Below, piece by piece: positions 8,921 to 18,998 of a stretch of 64,000 bases of DNA. The notes beneath the pieces were generated by a model. It worked only from the letters and a program-made list of their open reading frames with translations. It had not been told where the DNA came from and ran no database searches. This DNA is from Bradyrhizobium oropedii (GTDB lineage Bacteria; Pseudomonadota; Alphaproteobacteria; Rhizobiales; Xanthobacteraceae). Within the stretch, counting starts at the first letter, position 1. Every line of letters begins with the position of its first letter. The translations under genes were made by a program, and so were the position numbers. The DNA lies in the NCBI RefSeq assembly GCF_020889685.1, contig NZ_JACMYO010000004.1, positions 1-64,000 on the forward strand, in the 5' to 3' direction.

Positions 8921-10358
8921 ACTGATCCGGACCACGGCGTTTCGGCTGACGCTGGTCTACCTGTTCCTGTTCGCGCTGTTCGCCGCCTCGCTGCTGGCCT
9001 ATTTCGCATGGAACACGCGGCGGCTGATCACCGAGCAGATCACGACGACCGTCAACGTCGAGATCGGCGAGATCACCGCCATCTATAATCGCCGCGGCCT
9101 GCACGGCCTGCTGACCACCATGGGCAATCGTGCGCTGCGGCCGGGCGCCAACCTCTATCTGTTGACGGCGCCGAACGGGCAGGCGCTGGCCGGCAATGTC
9201 GGCTCGCTGGCGCCTGGCGTGATGAGCGTCCAGGGCTGGAGCGAGACCGCCTATCGCCGGATCGACGACCAGGACAAGACCGATCACCGCGCGCTGGTGC
9301 GGGTCGCCGAGATGGACAACGGCTTCCGTCTGCTGGTCGGGCGCGACCTCGAGGAACGGCGGCGGCTGTTCGGCATCGTTGCCAAGGCCGCGCAGTGGTC
9401 GATCCTCGTCGTCGTCGTGCTCGGCATCGGCGGCGGTATCTTCGTCGCCCGCCGCGTGCTGCGCCGGATCGACGCCATGACCGGCACCACCAAGCGGATC
9501 ATGGCGGGCGATCTGTCCGGCCGGCTGCCGGTCGGCCGCAGCGGCGACGAGCTCGACCGCCTCGCGGAAAATCTCAATGCCATGCTGGAGCGCATCGAGG
9601 CGCTGATGACGGGGCTGAAGGAGGTCTCCGACAACATCGCCCACGACCTCAAGACCCCACTGACGCGGCTGCGTAACCGCGCGGAGGAGGCACTGGCGCG
9701 GTCGGGCTCCGAGACCGACTACCGCGCGGCGCTGGAGCGGACGATCGAGGAATCCGACGGCTTGATCCGCACCTTCAACGCGCTGTTGATGATCGCGCGC
9801 GCCGAGTCCGGCCAGGCGCGCGGCAACATGGACGATTTCGACGGCGCCGACGTCGCCAACGGCATCCACGAACTGTACGAACCGCTGGCCGAGGACGACG
9901 GTATGACGCTGCAGGTGAAGACCGCGCCGGCACCGATTCACGGCAACCGCGAATTGATCAGCCAGGCGGTCGCCAACCTGGTCGAGAATGCCATCAAATA
10001 TGGCAGGCCCGACGCGGGCGTCGAGCCGATGAAGGCCGATGCGCGCGAGATCCTGATCGAGGCGCGGCGCGAGGGCGATCAGGTCCTGCTCAGCGTCACC
10101 GACCATGGTCCCGGTATCCCCGAGGGCGACCGCAAGCATGCCGTGGAGCGCTTCGTCCGGCTCGAGGCGAGCCGGACCTTACCCGGTTCCGGCCTCGGCC
10201 TCAGCCTGGCCTCGGCGGTTGCCACGCTCCATGGTGGCGAGCTCAGGCTTGGCGATGCCCATCCGGGGCTGGTGGCGACCCTGGTGCTGCCGGCGCGGGC
10301 GGGCGGCAGTGACAGGCTTGCGGCTCAAACGCAGGATGTGCCACAGAAGGCGGCATGA
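8904..10358 (+). CDS. Membrane sensor histidine kinase
   Basis: Partner of the preceding OmpR-type regulator. The 484-residue protein has a first helix at about residues 12-33, a periplasmic sensor of roughly 125 residues, and a second helix near 165-185. Then come a HAMP domain (about 187-240), the phospho-acceptor H247 in IAHDLKTPLTRLR, and an ATPase domain with the N box (NLVENAIKYG) and G boxes (DHGPGIP, GSGLGLSLA). The ATPase part is of normal length. The GTG start lies inside the regulator gene, and its TGA overlaps the ATG of glnE, so all three genes may be co-transcribed. Confidence 0.92.
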   Translation: MTAFGKLIRTTAFRLTLVYLFLFALFAASLLAYFAWNTRRLITEQITTTVNVEIGEITAIYNRRGLHGLLTTMGNRALRPGANLYLLTAPNGQALAGNVGSLAPGVMSVQGWSETAYRRIDDQDKTDHRALVRVAEMDNGFRLLVGRDLEERRRLFGIVAKAAQWSILVVVVLGIGGGIFVARRVLRRIDAMTGTTKRIMAGDLSGRLPVGRSGDELDRLAENLNAMLERIEALMTGLKEVSDNIAHDLKTPLTRLRNRAEEALARSGSETDYRAALERTIEESDGLIRTFNALLMIARAESGQARGNMDDFDGADVANGIHELYEPLAEDDGMTLQVKTAPAPIHGNRELISQAVANLVENAIKYGRPDAGVEPMKADAREILIEARREGDQVLLSVTDHGPGIPEGDRKHAVERFVRLEASRTLPGSGLGLSLASAVATLHGGELRLGDAHPGLVATLVLPARAGGSDRLAAQTQDVPQKAA

Positions 10359-13318
10359 ATGCCGCCGCGCCGGGAAACGCGGACCGACATCGTCTGGCCG
10401 CGCGGTTCGCGGACGGGCCGCATGTCGCCGCTTCCTTATCCGCCGATCAGCGCCTGACCGACTGGTTCGCCGAGCTCGAGCCGGCGCAATCGGCCGCGCT
10501 CGCAGCGTTGCTGGAGCATCCGTTCGCGCGGGACATCCTGCGCGGCATCGCCGAGTTCTCGCCCTATCTGTTCGAGCTCGCACGCGCCGATGCCGCGCGG
10601 CTGATCCGGGTCCTGTCATGCGACCCGGAACAGCATCTTGCCGGCCTGATCGAGACGACCTCGCGCGAGGTGCTCGCCGCCGCCAGCGAAGCCGACGTAA
10701 TGGTTCTGCTTCGCCGCATGAAGGCGGAGGCCGCGCTGATGATCGCGCTGTGCGACATCGGCGGCGTCTGGCCGGTGATGCGGGTGACCGCGGCGCTGAC
10801 CGACATTGCAGTGAATTCGGTGCAATCGGCGCTGCGATATCTGTTCCGGCAGGAGGTCGCGCGCGGTCGCATGACCGCCGCCGACCCCGAACATCCCGAG
10901 ATCGGCTCCGGCCTGATCGTGCTCGCGATGGGCAAGATGGGCGCGGGCGAACTGAACTACTCCAGCGACATCGACCTGATCGTGTTCTTCGATCGCGCGG
11001 CCACCTCGCTCGCCGAGGATATCGAGCCGCAGCCGTTCTTCGTCCGCGTCACCCAGGCGATGGCGCGGATGCTGCAGCAACGCTCGGGCGAGGGCTATGT
11101 GTTCCGGGTCGATCTCAGGCTGCGCCCGGACCCGGCCTCGACCCAGGTCGCGATCTCGACAGACGCGGCCTTGCATTATTACGAGCGCGAAGGCCGCACC
11201 TGGGAACGCGCCGCGATGATCAAGGCGCGGCCCTGCGCCGGCGATCCCAAAGCCGGCGAGGCGCTGATCGGCGAGCTCGCGCCGTTCGTCTGGCGCAAGC
11301 ATCTGGACTTTGCCGCGCTGGCCGACGTCCACGACATGAAGCGGCAGATGCAGACCTATCGCGGCCAGAGCGAGATCTCGGTCGAGGGCCACAACGTCAA
11401 GGTCGGCCGTGGTGGCATCCGCGAGATCGAGTTCTTCGCCCAGACCCAGCAGCTGATCGCCGGCGGCCGCCATCCGGAGTTGCGGGTGCGGCCGACGCTG
11501 GAGGCGCTCAATGTGCTCGCCGACAGCAACTGGATCACCTTCGAGGCGCGCGACGAACTGACCACGGCCTACGAATTCCTGCGCCGCGTCGAGCATCGGC
11601 TGCAGATGATCGCCGACGAGCAGACCCATTCGCTGCCCGAAGCGCCTGAAGACGTCGAACGCTTTGCGCGTTTCTTCGGCTACGAGAATCGCGAGGCGTT
11701 CGCCAAGGACCTGCTTGGTCAGCTCAAGATCGTGCAGAACCATTACGGCAAGCTGTTCGAGGGCGACGATCCGACCGGAAGCGTGAAGCTGCCGGATGTC
11801 GACTACGGGGCGGGCCCCGAAGAGGGTCGCCTGATCGAGCATCTCGCCAGTCTCGGCTTCAAGAAGCCGGTCATGGTCGCCGGCACCGTGCAGCAATGGA
11901 TCGAAGGTGATTATCGCGCGCTGCGCGTGGAGGCGACGCGTGCGGCGTTCCTGGAGTTCATTCCGGGCCTGATCGACGGCCTCGCGGATGCCGAGGAGCC
12001 GGACGATGCTGTCGCGGCATTCGACCGTTTCCTGGGCGCGTTGCAGCGGGGCGGGCGGCTGATCTCGCTGCTCAGCCAGAATCGCGATTTCGTCGCGCTG
12101 GTGGCCTTGATCCTCGGTGCGGCCCCGCGGCTCGGCGACATGCTGGCGCGGCAGCCGCAGATGATGGACGGCCTGGTCGATCCACGCTTCTTCGGCGCGA
12201 TGCCGGACAAGAAGGAGCTGTCGGAGCGGCTTGCCGCCACGCTGCAGGACGCCTCGTCCTATGAGGACTTCCTCGATCGCCTGAGGCTGTTTGGCCAGGA
12301 GAGCCTGTTCCTGATCGGCACGCGGATCCTGTCCGGCACGGTGTCGGCGCAGCACGCCAGCACGGCCTTTGCCGATGTCGCCGAAGGCATCGTGCACACC
12401 GTGCATGGCCTCGTCACCGACCAGTTCGCCGCGCAATATGGCCGGATCAAGGGGCAGGAGACCGCGATCGTCGCGATGGGCCGGCTCGGCAGCCGCGAGA
12501 TGACGGCGTCCTCCGATCTCGATCTGATCACGCTCTACGATTTCGACAGCGAGGCACCGGACTCCGACGGCGAGCGCTCGCTGCATGGCGCGCAATATTT
12601 CGCCCGCTTCACCCAGCGACTGATCAGCGCCTTCACGACCCGCACCAATTACGGCGTGCTCTACGAGGTCGACATGCGGCTGCGTCCATCCGGCCGCGCC
12701 GGCCCGGTCGCCTCGCGGATCGACGCGTTCGCCGACTACCAGGAGCGCGAGGCGTGGACCTGGGAGCACATGGCGCTGACCCGCGCCCGCGTGATCTCGT
12801 CGTCGCCGGAGTTTCGTGAGAGGATCGAGGCGATCATCCGCAGCGTGCTGACGAGACCGCGCGATGCGGCGTCGACCGCGGCCGATGTTGCCGACATGCG
12901 GCGCGCGATTGCGCTGGAGAAGGGCGAGGACGACGTCTGGGACCTCAAGCTCGCCGCCGGCGGGCTCGTCGACATCGATTTCATCGCGCAATACCTCCAG
13001 CTCGCGCACGCGTCAGCGAAGCCGGAAATCCTCAGCGTCTCCACGTTGCAGGTGCTCGAGCATGCCGCCAAGCTCGGCCTGCTCGGCCAGTCCGAAGCCG
13101 AGATATTGCGCTCGGCGGCGCGGCTGTATCATGACCTGACGCAGATCCTGCGGCTGTGCGTCACCGGCAAGTTCAATCCGGAGACGGCGGGCGAAGATCT
13201 GCTGCGTGTGATGGCGCGGGCCGGCGACACGCCGGATTTCTCCGCACTCGAAGCCCGCCTGCGCGAGACCCAAAGCGAGGTGCGCCGCGTCTTCAACGCG
13301 ATCGTGGGCGGGGGGTAG
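10355..13318 (+). CDS. glnE: Bifunctional glutamine synthetase adenylyltransferase/deadenylyltransferase
   Basis: Controls glutamine synthetase by adding AMP (C-terminal domain) or removing it (N-terminal domain) in response to PII protein and glutamine. The 987 residues match the family length. Both nucleotidyltransferase domains are complete. The first has GMGAGELN-type residues leading into SSDIDL with the metal-binding D205 and D207; the second has MGRLGSREMTASSDLDL with D721 and D723. The start ATG overlaps the kinase stop (ATGA). The glnE gene downstream of this kinase is a familiar rhizobial arrangement. No reason to doubt function. Confidence 0.96.
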   Translation: MNAAAPGNADRHRLAARFADGPHVAASLSADQRLTDWFAELEPAQSAALAALLEHPFARDILRGIAEFSPYLFELARADAARLIRVLSCDPEQHLAGLIETTSREVLAAASEADVMVLLRRMKAEAALMIALCDIGGVWPVMRVTAALTDIAVNSVQSALRYLFRQEVARGRMTAADPEHPEIGSGLIVLAMGKMGAGELNYSSDIDLIVFFDRAATSLAEDIEPQPFFVRVTQAMARMLQQRSGEGYVFRVDLRLRPDPASTQVAISTDAALHYYEREGRTWERAAMIKARPCAGDPKAGEALIGELAPFVWRKHLDFAALADVHDMKRQMQTYRGQSEISVEGHNVKVGRGGIREIEFFAQTQQLIAGGRHPELRVRPTLEALNVLADSNWITFEARDELTTAYEFLRRVEHRLQMIADEQTHSLPEAPEDVERFARFFGYENREAFAKDLLGQLKIVQNHYGKLFEGDDPTGSVKLPDVDYGAGPEEGRLIEHLASLGFKKPVMVAGTVQQWIEGDYRALRVEATRAAFLEFIPGLIDGLADAEEPDDAVAAFDRFLGALQRGGRLISLLSQNRDFVALVALILGAAPRLGDMLARQPQMMDGLVDPRFFGAMPDKKELSERLAATLQDASSYEDFLDRLRLFGQESLFLIGTRILSGTVSAQHASTAFADVAEGIVHTVHGLVTDQFAAQYGRIKGQETAIVAMGRLGSREMTASSDLDLITLYDFDSEAPDSDGERSLHGAQYFARFTQRLISAFTTRTNYGVLYEVDMRLRPSGRAGPVASRIDAFADYQEREAWTWEHMALTRARVISSSPEFRERIEAIIRSVLTRPRDAASTAADVADMRRAIALEKGEDDVWDLKLAAGGLVDIDFIAQYLQLAHASAKPEILSVSTLQVLEHAAKLGLLGQSEAEILRSAARLYHDLTQILRLCVTGKFNPETAGEDLLRVMARAGDTPDFSALEARLRETQSEVRRVFNAIVGGG

Positions 13319-13333
13319 GGCACCCAACGAACT

Positions 13334-13475
13334 GAATCCCGTCATCCCCGCGCAAAGGCTTCGCCTTTGTCGCTGGAGGTGCGAGCTCTTGCGAGCCTCG
13401 AAGGATGCACGGCCACCAGCCGGGCCGTCGACCCTTCGAGACGCCGCTCCGCGGCTCCTCAGGGTGACGGTGAAA
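13334..13475. repeat. Rhizobial intergenic repeat between glnE and fdsD
   Basis: The segment begins GTCATCCCCGCGCAAAGG and ends near CCTCAGGGTGAC. It contains several palindromes (for example AAGGCTTCGCCTT and CGCCGCTCCGCGGC). This is the style of the composite repeats common between convergent Bradyrhizobium genes. A shorter relative with GTCATCCCCGCGCAAAGC lies at 28483. It sits between converging glnE and fdsD and may serve as a two-way terminator. Confidence 0.6.
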
Positions 13476-13496
13476 GAGGGTTGCGCGCGTTGCTCG

Positions 13497-13718
13497 CTAC
13501 GCCTGCTGCTTCAGCTTCTGCAGCGCGTCGAGCACATCAGGGTCGAGGCCGGCGCCGCCGGCGTCGAGATGGGCGAAGATCTGCTTGCGCATCCGCGGAT
13601 CCCAGAACTTCCAGATGTGCTCGGAAATGCCCTGCACGGCGCGGTCGCGGCCCTGGCTGTGGAAGAACTTTCCGATCTGGTTCGCCATATAGACCAGTTT
13701 GTCAGGCGACGACGACAT
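13497..13718 (-). CDS. fdsD: Formate dehydrogenase delta subunit FdsD
   Basis: A small accessory subunit of the soluble NAD-dependent, molybdenum-containing formate dehydrogenase, associated with assembly or stability of the complex. The start MSSSPDKLVYMANQIGKFF at 13718 gives 73 residues, the normal size; the longer upstream frame runs inside fdhD. The conserved core MANQIGKFF...HIWKFWDPRMRKQI is clear. It overlaps the end of fdhD by 17 bases and is the last gene of fdsG-fdsB-fdsA-fdhD-fdsD, so its position supports the call. Confidence 0.92.
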   Translation of the reverse strand: MSSSPDKLVYMANQIGKFFHSQGRDRAVQGISEHIWKFWDPRMRKQIFAHLDAGGAGLDPDVLDALQKLKQQA

Positions 13719-14538
13719 ACGGGGACTCCTTGCCGGGCACCGCGCCTGTGACGCGTTCCGGATGCGTAAAGATTTCAAATCCATCGGCGCGGGCGATCGC
13801 GGCCAGCGTGATGCCGGCGGCATCTGCCATCCGTACCGCAAGCGCGGTCGGCGCCGACACGGCAGCAATCAGCGGTGCACCGATCGCGGCAGTCTTCTGC
13901 ACCATTTCGACCGAGACGCGGCTGGTCAGCAGCACGATGCCGTCGCTCGCGTCGATCTTGTCGCGGGCCAGCGCACCGGCGAGCTTGTCGAGCGCATTGT
14001 GGCGACCGACGTCCTCGCGAAGCGCCACGATGCCGCGCGTGGCGGTCCAGAACGCGGCGGCATGTACGGCGCGGGTCTGGTGATTGATCTCCTGCAGCGG
14101 CGCGACCGCCGCCACCGCGGTCATCATCTCGCGCGGGGAGAAGACGCGGCCGGCAGGCACCACCGCGGCCGGCCGGACTGCTTCGCTGATCGAGTCCAAC
14201 CCACAGAGGCCGCAGCCGGTCGGGCCGGCAATGTTGCGCCGCCGCTCGGCGATCCGCTCGGCCTTGTCAGGCTTGAGCCACATCCGCAGCTCAATGCCGT
14301 CGTCGAGCTCGACGATGTCGAGGGTCTCGATCTCGTCGGCCGACTGCACGATGCCTTCGCTCAGGCTGAAGCCGACGGCGAAGTCGCCGAGGTCCTCGGG
14401 CGAGCCCATCATCACGGCGTAGGTGCCGCCGTTATAGGTCAGCGCCAGCGGCGTCTCTTCCGGGATCAGGCGCGCGCCGTCGCTGAAGACGCCGTCGCGC
14501 CAGACTTTTCGGTTCGCCTTGTGGACGGGCTCGCGCAT
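13702..14538 (-). CDS. fdhD: Formate dehydrogenase accessory sulfurtransferase FdhD (FdsC)
   Basis: Delivers sulfur to the molybdenum cofactor so that formate dehydrogenase becomes active; called FdsC within fds operons. The 278-residue protein contains the CGLCG-type cysteine pair around residues 107-112 (GPTGCGLCGLDS) used in sulfur transfer, and the EDVGRHNALDK motif in the C-terminal half. The start ATG lies only two bases after the fdsA stop. The length is normal. It is needed for FdsA maturation. Confidence 0.94.
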   Translation of the reverse strand: MREPVHKANRKVWRDGVFSDGARLIPEETPLALTYNGGTYAVMMGSPEDLGDFAVGFSLSEGIVQSADEIETLDIVELDDGIELRMWLKPDKAERIAERRRNIAGPTGCGLCGLDSISEAVRPAAVVPAGRVFSPREMMTAVAAVAPLQEINHQTRAVHAAAFWTATRGIVALREDVGRHNALDKLAGALARDKIDASDGIVLLTSRVSVEMVQKTAAIGAPLIAAVSAPTALAVRMADAAGITLAAIARADGFEIFTHPERVTGAVPGKESPYVVVA

Positions 14539-14540
14539 CG

Positions 14541-17417
14541 CTACTCCGCGGCTTCCACGACAGGCGCGATGCGGCGGGAGTGGCGTGCCTGCTCGTCATA
14601 AGCCTTCTGCCAGTCCGACGGACCGTTCGACGGCGAGATCTGCACGGCTGTGACCTTGTACTCGGGACAGTTGGTCGCCCAGTCCGAGAAGTCGGTCGTG
14701 ATGACGTTGGCCTGGGTGTCCGGGTGGTGGAACGTGGTGTAGACCACACCCGGCGCCACGCGGTCGGTGATCTCCGCGCGCAGCGTGGTCTCGCCGGCTC
14801 GGCTCGCCAGTCGCACCCAGTCGCCGTTGCGCACGCCACGCTGTTCGGCGTCGTGCGGATGGATCTCCAACCGGTCCTCGGCATGCCAGACCACGTTCTC
14901 GGTGCGGCGGGTCTGCGCGCCGACATTGTACTGGCTGAGGATGCGGCCGGTGGTGAGCAGCAGCGGATAGCGCGGGCCGGTGCGCTCGTCGGTCGCGATA
15001 TATTCGGTGATGATGAACTTGCCCTTGCCGCGCACGAAGCCGCCGATATGCATCACGGGCGTGCCTTCCGGCGCCTTCTCGTTGCAAGGCCACTGCACCG
15101 AGCCGAGTTCGTCGAGCCTCGCATAGGAGACGCCCGCGAAGGTCGGCGTCAGCGCAGCGATCTCGTCCATGATCTCGGACGGATGGCTGTAGTTCATCTC
15201 GAAGCCCATCGCCTTGCCAAGCATGATCGTCACTTCCCAGTCGGCATAGCCGTTGAGCGGCGTCATCACCTTGCGGACGCGCTGGATGCGGCGTTCGGCA
15301 TTGGTGAAGGTACCGTCTTTCTCGAGGAAGGTCGAGCCGGGCAGGAAGACGTGGGCGTAGTTCGCGGTCTCGTTCAGGAACAGGTCGTGGACGATGACAC
15401 ATTCCATCGCCGACAGCGCCGCCACCACGTGCTTGGTGTTGGGATCGGATTGCAGGATGTCTTCGCCCTGCACGTAGAGCCCCATGAAGGTGCCCTCTAT
15501 CGCGGCATCGAACATGTTGGGGATGCGCAGGCCCGGCTCATTGTTGAGCTTGACGTTCCACATCGCCTCGAACTGCTCGCGCACCGCGTCGCCGGCGATG
15601 TGGCGGTAGCCGGGCAGTTCGTGCGGGAACGAGCCCATGTCGCAGGAGCCCTGCACGTTGTTCTGGCCGCGCAGCGGGTTCACGCCGACGCCGGGCCGGC
15701 CGATATTGCCGGTCACCATCGCGAGGTTGGCGATCGCGATCACCGTGGTCGAGCCCTGGCTGTGCTCGGTGACGCCGAGCCCGTAATAGATCGCGCCGTT
15801 GCCACCGGTGGCATAGATCCGCGCCGCCTCACGCAGGGCCTTCGGATCGACGCCGGTCATGATCGCGGTCGCTTCCGGGCTGTGCTTCGGGTCCGCGACG
15901 AAGGCAGCCCAATCCTCGAACTCGCTCCAGTCGCAGCGCTCGCGGACGAAGGCCTCGTCGACGAGCCCTTCGGTGACGATGACATGGGCGAGCGCGGTGA
16001 GTACGGCGACGTTGGTGCCGGGCATCAGCGGCAGATGCAGCGCCTTAACGTGCGGCGATTCCACCATCTCGGTGCGGCGCGGATCGACCACGATCAGCTT
16101 GGCGCCCTGGCGCAACCGCTTCTTCAGCCGCGAGGCGAACACCGGATGGGCCGAGGCCGGATTGGCGCCGATGATCAGCACGACGTCGGTGTCCTCCACC
16201 GAATCGAAATCCTGCGTGCCGGCCGAGGTGCCGAAGGTCTGCGACAGGCCGTAGCCGGTCGGCGAGTGGCAGACGCGGGCGCAGGTGTCGACATTGTTGT
16301 TGCCGAAGCCGCCGCGGATCAGCTTCTGCACCAGATAGGTTTCTTCATTGGTGCAGCGTGACGAGGTGATGCCGCCGACCGCGTCGCGGCCATACTTCTG
16401 CTGGATGCCCTTGAACTTCGCCGCGGCGAAGTTGAATGCCTCGTTCCACGACACTTCCTGCCAGGGGTCCTCGATCCGTTCGCGGATCATCGGCTTCAGG
16501 ATGCGCTCCTTGTGGGTGGTGTAACCCCAGGCGAAACGGCCCTTGACGCAGGAATGGCCGCGGTTGGCCTTGCCGTCCTTCCACGGCACCATGCGCACCA
16601 CTTCCTCGCCGCGCATCTCGGCCTTGAAGGCGCAGCCGACGCCGCAATAGGCGCAGGTGGTGACCACCGAATGCTCGGGCTGGCCGATCTCGATCACCGA
16701 TTTCTCGGTCAGCGTCGCGGTGGGGCAGGCCTGCACGCAGGCGCCGCAGGACACGCATTCGGAGCCGAGGAAGCTCTCGTTCATGCCGGGCGAGACACGG
16801 CTGTCGAAGCCGCGGCCGGAGATCGTCAGCGCGAAGGTGCCTTGCACTTCCTCGCAGGCGCGGACGCAGCGCGAGCAGACGATGCACTTCGAGGGATCGT
16901 AGGTGAAGTACGGATTGGATTCGTCCTTCGGCATCCAGTTGTCGTTTTCGCAGCCGTGCGCTTTGGCGAAGACGTGGTTCTCGCCCTCATAACCGTAGCG
17001 CACGTCGCGCAGGCCGACGGCGCCCGCCATGTCCTGCAATTCGCAGTCGCCATTCGCGGCGCAGGTCAGGCAGTCCAGCGGATGGTCGGAGATGTAGAGC
17101 TCCATCACGCCCTTGCGCAGCTTCTTCAGCCGATCGCTCTGGGTGTGCACGACGAGGCCATTCATCGCTGGCGTGGTGCAGGACGCCGGCGTGCCGGCGC
17201 GGCCCTCGATCTCGACCAGGCAGAGCCGGCAGGAACCGAAGGCGTCGACCATGTCGGTCGCGCACAGTTTTGGAATCTGGGTGCCGGCTTCCATCGCCGC
17301 GCGCATGATCGAGGTGCCCTCGGGCACGGTGATCTGATTGCCGTCGATGGTCAGCGTGACCATCGTCTCGGATTTGGATTTGGGCGTGCCGAAATCGGTT
17401 TCCTGGATCAGCGACAT
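14541..17417 (-). CDS. fdsA: NAD-dependent formate dehydrogenase alpha subunit FdsA
   Basis: Catalytic subunit that oxidises formate to CO2 at a bis-MGD molybdenum centre and passes electrons through iron-sulfur clusters to FdsB. The 958 residues carry in order an N-terminal [2Fe-2S] ferredoxin-like domain (cysteines in CATDMVDAFGSCRLC), a His/Cys cluster region (HPLDCLTC), two [4Fe-4S] ferredoxin motifs (CIVCSRC, CVSCGAC) and the FdhF-type molybdopterin domain with a further cluster (CAYCGVGC). The molybdenum ligand is cysteine, C383 in CARVCHSPTG, not selenocysteine. It lies 12 bp after fdsB. Cytoplasmic, as no signal peptide is present. Confidence 0.95.
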   Translation of the reverse strand: MSLIQETDFGTPKSKSETMVTLTIDGNQITVPEGTSIMRAAMEAGTQIPKLCATDMVDAFGSCRLCLVEIEGRAGTPASCTTPAMNGLVVHTQSDRLKKLRKGVMELYISDHPLDCLTCAANGDCELQDMAGAVGLRDVRYGYEGENHVFAKAHGCENDNWMPKDESNPYFTYDPSKCIVCSRCVRACEEVQGTFALTISGRGFDSRVSPGMNESFLGSECVSCGACVQACPTATLTEKSVIEIGQPEHSVVTTCAYCGVGCAFKAEMRGEEVVRMVPWKDGKANRGHSCVKGRFAWGYTTHKERILKPMIRERIEDPWQEVSWNEAFNFAAAKFKGIQQKYGRDAVGGITSSRCTNEETYLVQKLIRGGFGNNNVDTCARVCHSPTGYGLSQTFGTSAGTQDFDSVEDTDVVLIIGANPASAHPVFASRLKKRLRQGAKLIVVDPRRTEMVESPHVKALHLPLMPGTNVAVLTALAHVIVTEGLVDEAFVRERCDWSEFEDWAAFVADPKHSPEATAIMTGVDPKALREAARIYATGGNGAIYYGLGVTEHSQGSTTVIAIANLAMVTGNIGRPGVGVNPLRGQNNVQGSCDMGSFPHELPGYRHIAGDAVREQFEAMWNVKLNNEPGLRIPNMFDAAIEGTFMGLYVQGEDILQSDPNTKHVVAALSAMECVIVHDLFLNETANYAHVFLPGSTFLEKDGTFTNAERRIQRVRKVMTPLNGYADWEVTIMLGKAMGFEMNYSHPSEIMDEIAALTPTFAGVSYARLDELGSVQWPCNEKAPEGTPVMHIGGFVRGKGKFIITEYIATDERTGPRYPLLLTTGRILSQYNVGAQTRRTENVVWHAEDRLEIHPHDAEQRGVRNGDWVRLASRAGETTLRAEITDRVAPGVVYTTFHHPDTQANVITTDFSDWATNCPEYKVTAVQISPSNGPSDWQKAYDEQARHSRRIAPVVEAAE

Positions 17418-17429
17418 CGTGATCTCCTG

Positions 17430-18998
17430 TTATTCCGCGGCCTGCAATGTGGCCGGTGCGGGACCTAAATCTCCGCCGAAATCTTCCCGGAAGTGTTTGA
17501 GGGCGCTCATCACGGGGTAGGGCGTGAAGCCGCCGAGTGCGCACAGCGAGCCGAACTTCATGGTGTTGCAGAGGTCCTCGACGACCGCGAGGTTCTCCGC
17601 CACGCGCTCGCCGTTGATGATCTTGTTGATGGTCTCGACGCCGCGGGTCGATCCGATCCGGCACGGCGTGCACTTGCCGCAGGATTCGACCGCGCAGAAC
17701 TCCATCGCGAAACGCGCCTGCTTGACCATGTCGACGGTGTCGTCGAACACCACGATGCCGCCATGGCCGATCAGGCCGTCGCGCGCGGCGAACGCCTCGT
17801 AGTCGAACGGCGTGTCGAACAGCGCGCGGGGGAAGTAGGCGCCGAGCGGCCCGCCGACCTGCACCGCGCGCACCTCGCGTCCGGTGATGGTGCCGCCGCC
17901 GATCTCGTCGACGAGCTCGCCGAGCGTGACGCCGAACGCGGTCTCGAACAGCCCGCCGTACTTGATATTACCGGCGAGCTGGATCGGCATCGTGCCGCGC
18001 GAGCGGCCCATGCCGAAATCGGCATAAGCCTTGGCGCCGTTGTCGAGGATGAAGGGGATCGCTGCGAACGACAGCACGTTGTTGATCACGCTCGGACGGC
18101 CGAACAGGCCCTTGTGCGCCGGCAGCGGCGGTTTTGCGCGGACGATGCCGCGGCGGCCCTCGAGGCTCTCCAGCAGCGAGGTCTCTTCGCCGCAGACATA
18201 GGCGCCGGCGCCGACACGTACTTCGAGATCGAACTCATGCGCGGAGCCACCGATCCACTTGCCGAGCAAGCCGGCGCTGCGGGCCGCGACAATGGCCGCG
18301 TTCATCGCCTCGACCGCGTGCGGATATTCCGAGCGGATGTAGATGTAGCCCTTGGTGGCGCCGACCGTGATACCCGCGATCGTCATGCCTTCGATCACGA
18401 CGAAGGGGTCGCCTTCCATGATCATGCGGTCGGCGAAGGTGCCGCTGTCGCCTTCGTCGGCGTTGCAGACGATGTATTTGCGGTCGGCATTCGCCTGCGC
18501 CACGGTCTTCCACTTGATTCCGGTCGGGAAGCCGGCGCCGCCGCGGCCGCGCAGGCCCGACGTGGTGACATCGGCAAGGATCTGGTCGGAGGTCAGCGTC
18601 AGCGCCCGTTCGAGGCCCTTGTAGCCGCCATGGGCGCGGTAGTCGTCGACCGAGCGCGGATCGACCACGCCGCAGCGAACGAAGGTCAGCCGGGTCTGGC
18701 GCTTCAGCCAGGGAATCTCGTCCGTGACACCAAGCCGCAGCGCGTGCTGGCCATTGCCGGCCATCGCATCGAGCAGGGCAGGGACGTCAGACGTGGTCAC
18801 CGGGCCGAACGCGATGCGGCCCTGCGCGGTCGAAAGCTCGACCATCGGCTCCAGCCAGCACAGTCCGCGCGACCCGTTCCTGACGATCTCGATGGCTGCG
18901 CCGCGCGCGGATGCGGCCTGCGCGAAGGCGAGGGCGACATCGTCGGCGCCGACGGCGACCGCCGCGGCATCGCGGGGAACGTAAATTCGCATCGTCAT
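17430..18998 (-). CDS. fdsB: NAD-dependent formate dehydrogenase beta subunit FdsB
   Basis: The NADH-forming diaphorase subunit, related to complex I NuoF. The 522 residues start with a thioredoxin-like domain of about 120 residues. The FMN/NAD-binding core follows, with the glycine-rich GRGGAGFPTGIKW and the motif YICNADEGDSGTF-like region, and then the [4Fe-4S] site ESCGKCTPCRIGS near residues 436-449. Its ATG overlaps the fdsG stop by four bases. Together with FdsG it moves electrons from FdsA to NAD. Confidence 0.95.
   Translation of the reverse strand: MTMRIYVPRDAAAVAVGADDVALAFAQAASARGAAIEIVRNGSRGLCWLEPMVELSTAQGRIAFGPVTTSDVPALLDAMAGNGQHALRLGVTDEIPWLKRQTRLTFVRCGVVDPRSVDDYRAHGGYKGLERALTLTSDQILADVTTSGLRGRGGAGFPTGIKWKTVAQANADRKYIVCNADEGDSGTFADRMIMEGDPFVVIEGMTIAGITVGATKGYIYIRSEYPHAVEAMNAAIVAARSAGLLGKWIGGSAHEFDLEVRVGAGAYVCGEETSLLESLEGRRGIVRAKPPLPAHKGLFGRPSVINNVLSFAAIPFILDNGAKAYADFGMGRSRGTMPIQLAGNIKYGGLFETAFGVTLGELVDEIGGGTITGREVRAVQVGGPLGAYFPRALFDTPFDYEAFAARDGLIGHGGIVVFDDTVDMVKQARFAMEFCAVESCGKCTPCRIGSTRGVETINKIINGERVAENLAVVEDLCNTMKFGSLCALGGFTPYPVMSALKHFREDFGGDLGPAPATLQAAE

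Noticed and set aside
10616-13009. Minus-strand open frame of 797 codons opposite glnE
   Set aside because: Shadow of glnE, which has both catalytic domains in the plus strand; composition of the shadow is not protein-like.
14580-16361. Plus-strand open frame of 593 codons opposite fdsA
   Set aside because: Antisense of fdsA, with low-complexity Arg/Ala/His composition. The same holds for the frames at 17493-19106, 21214-23031, 39001-40734 and 42361-44649.
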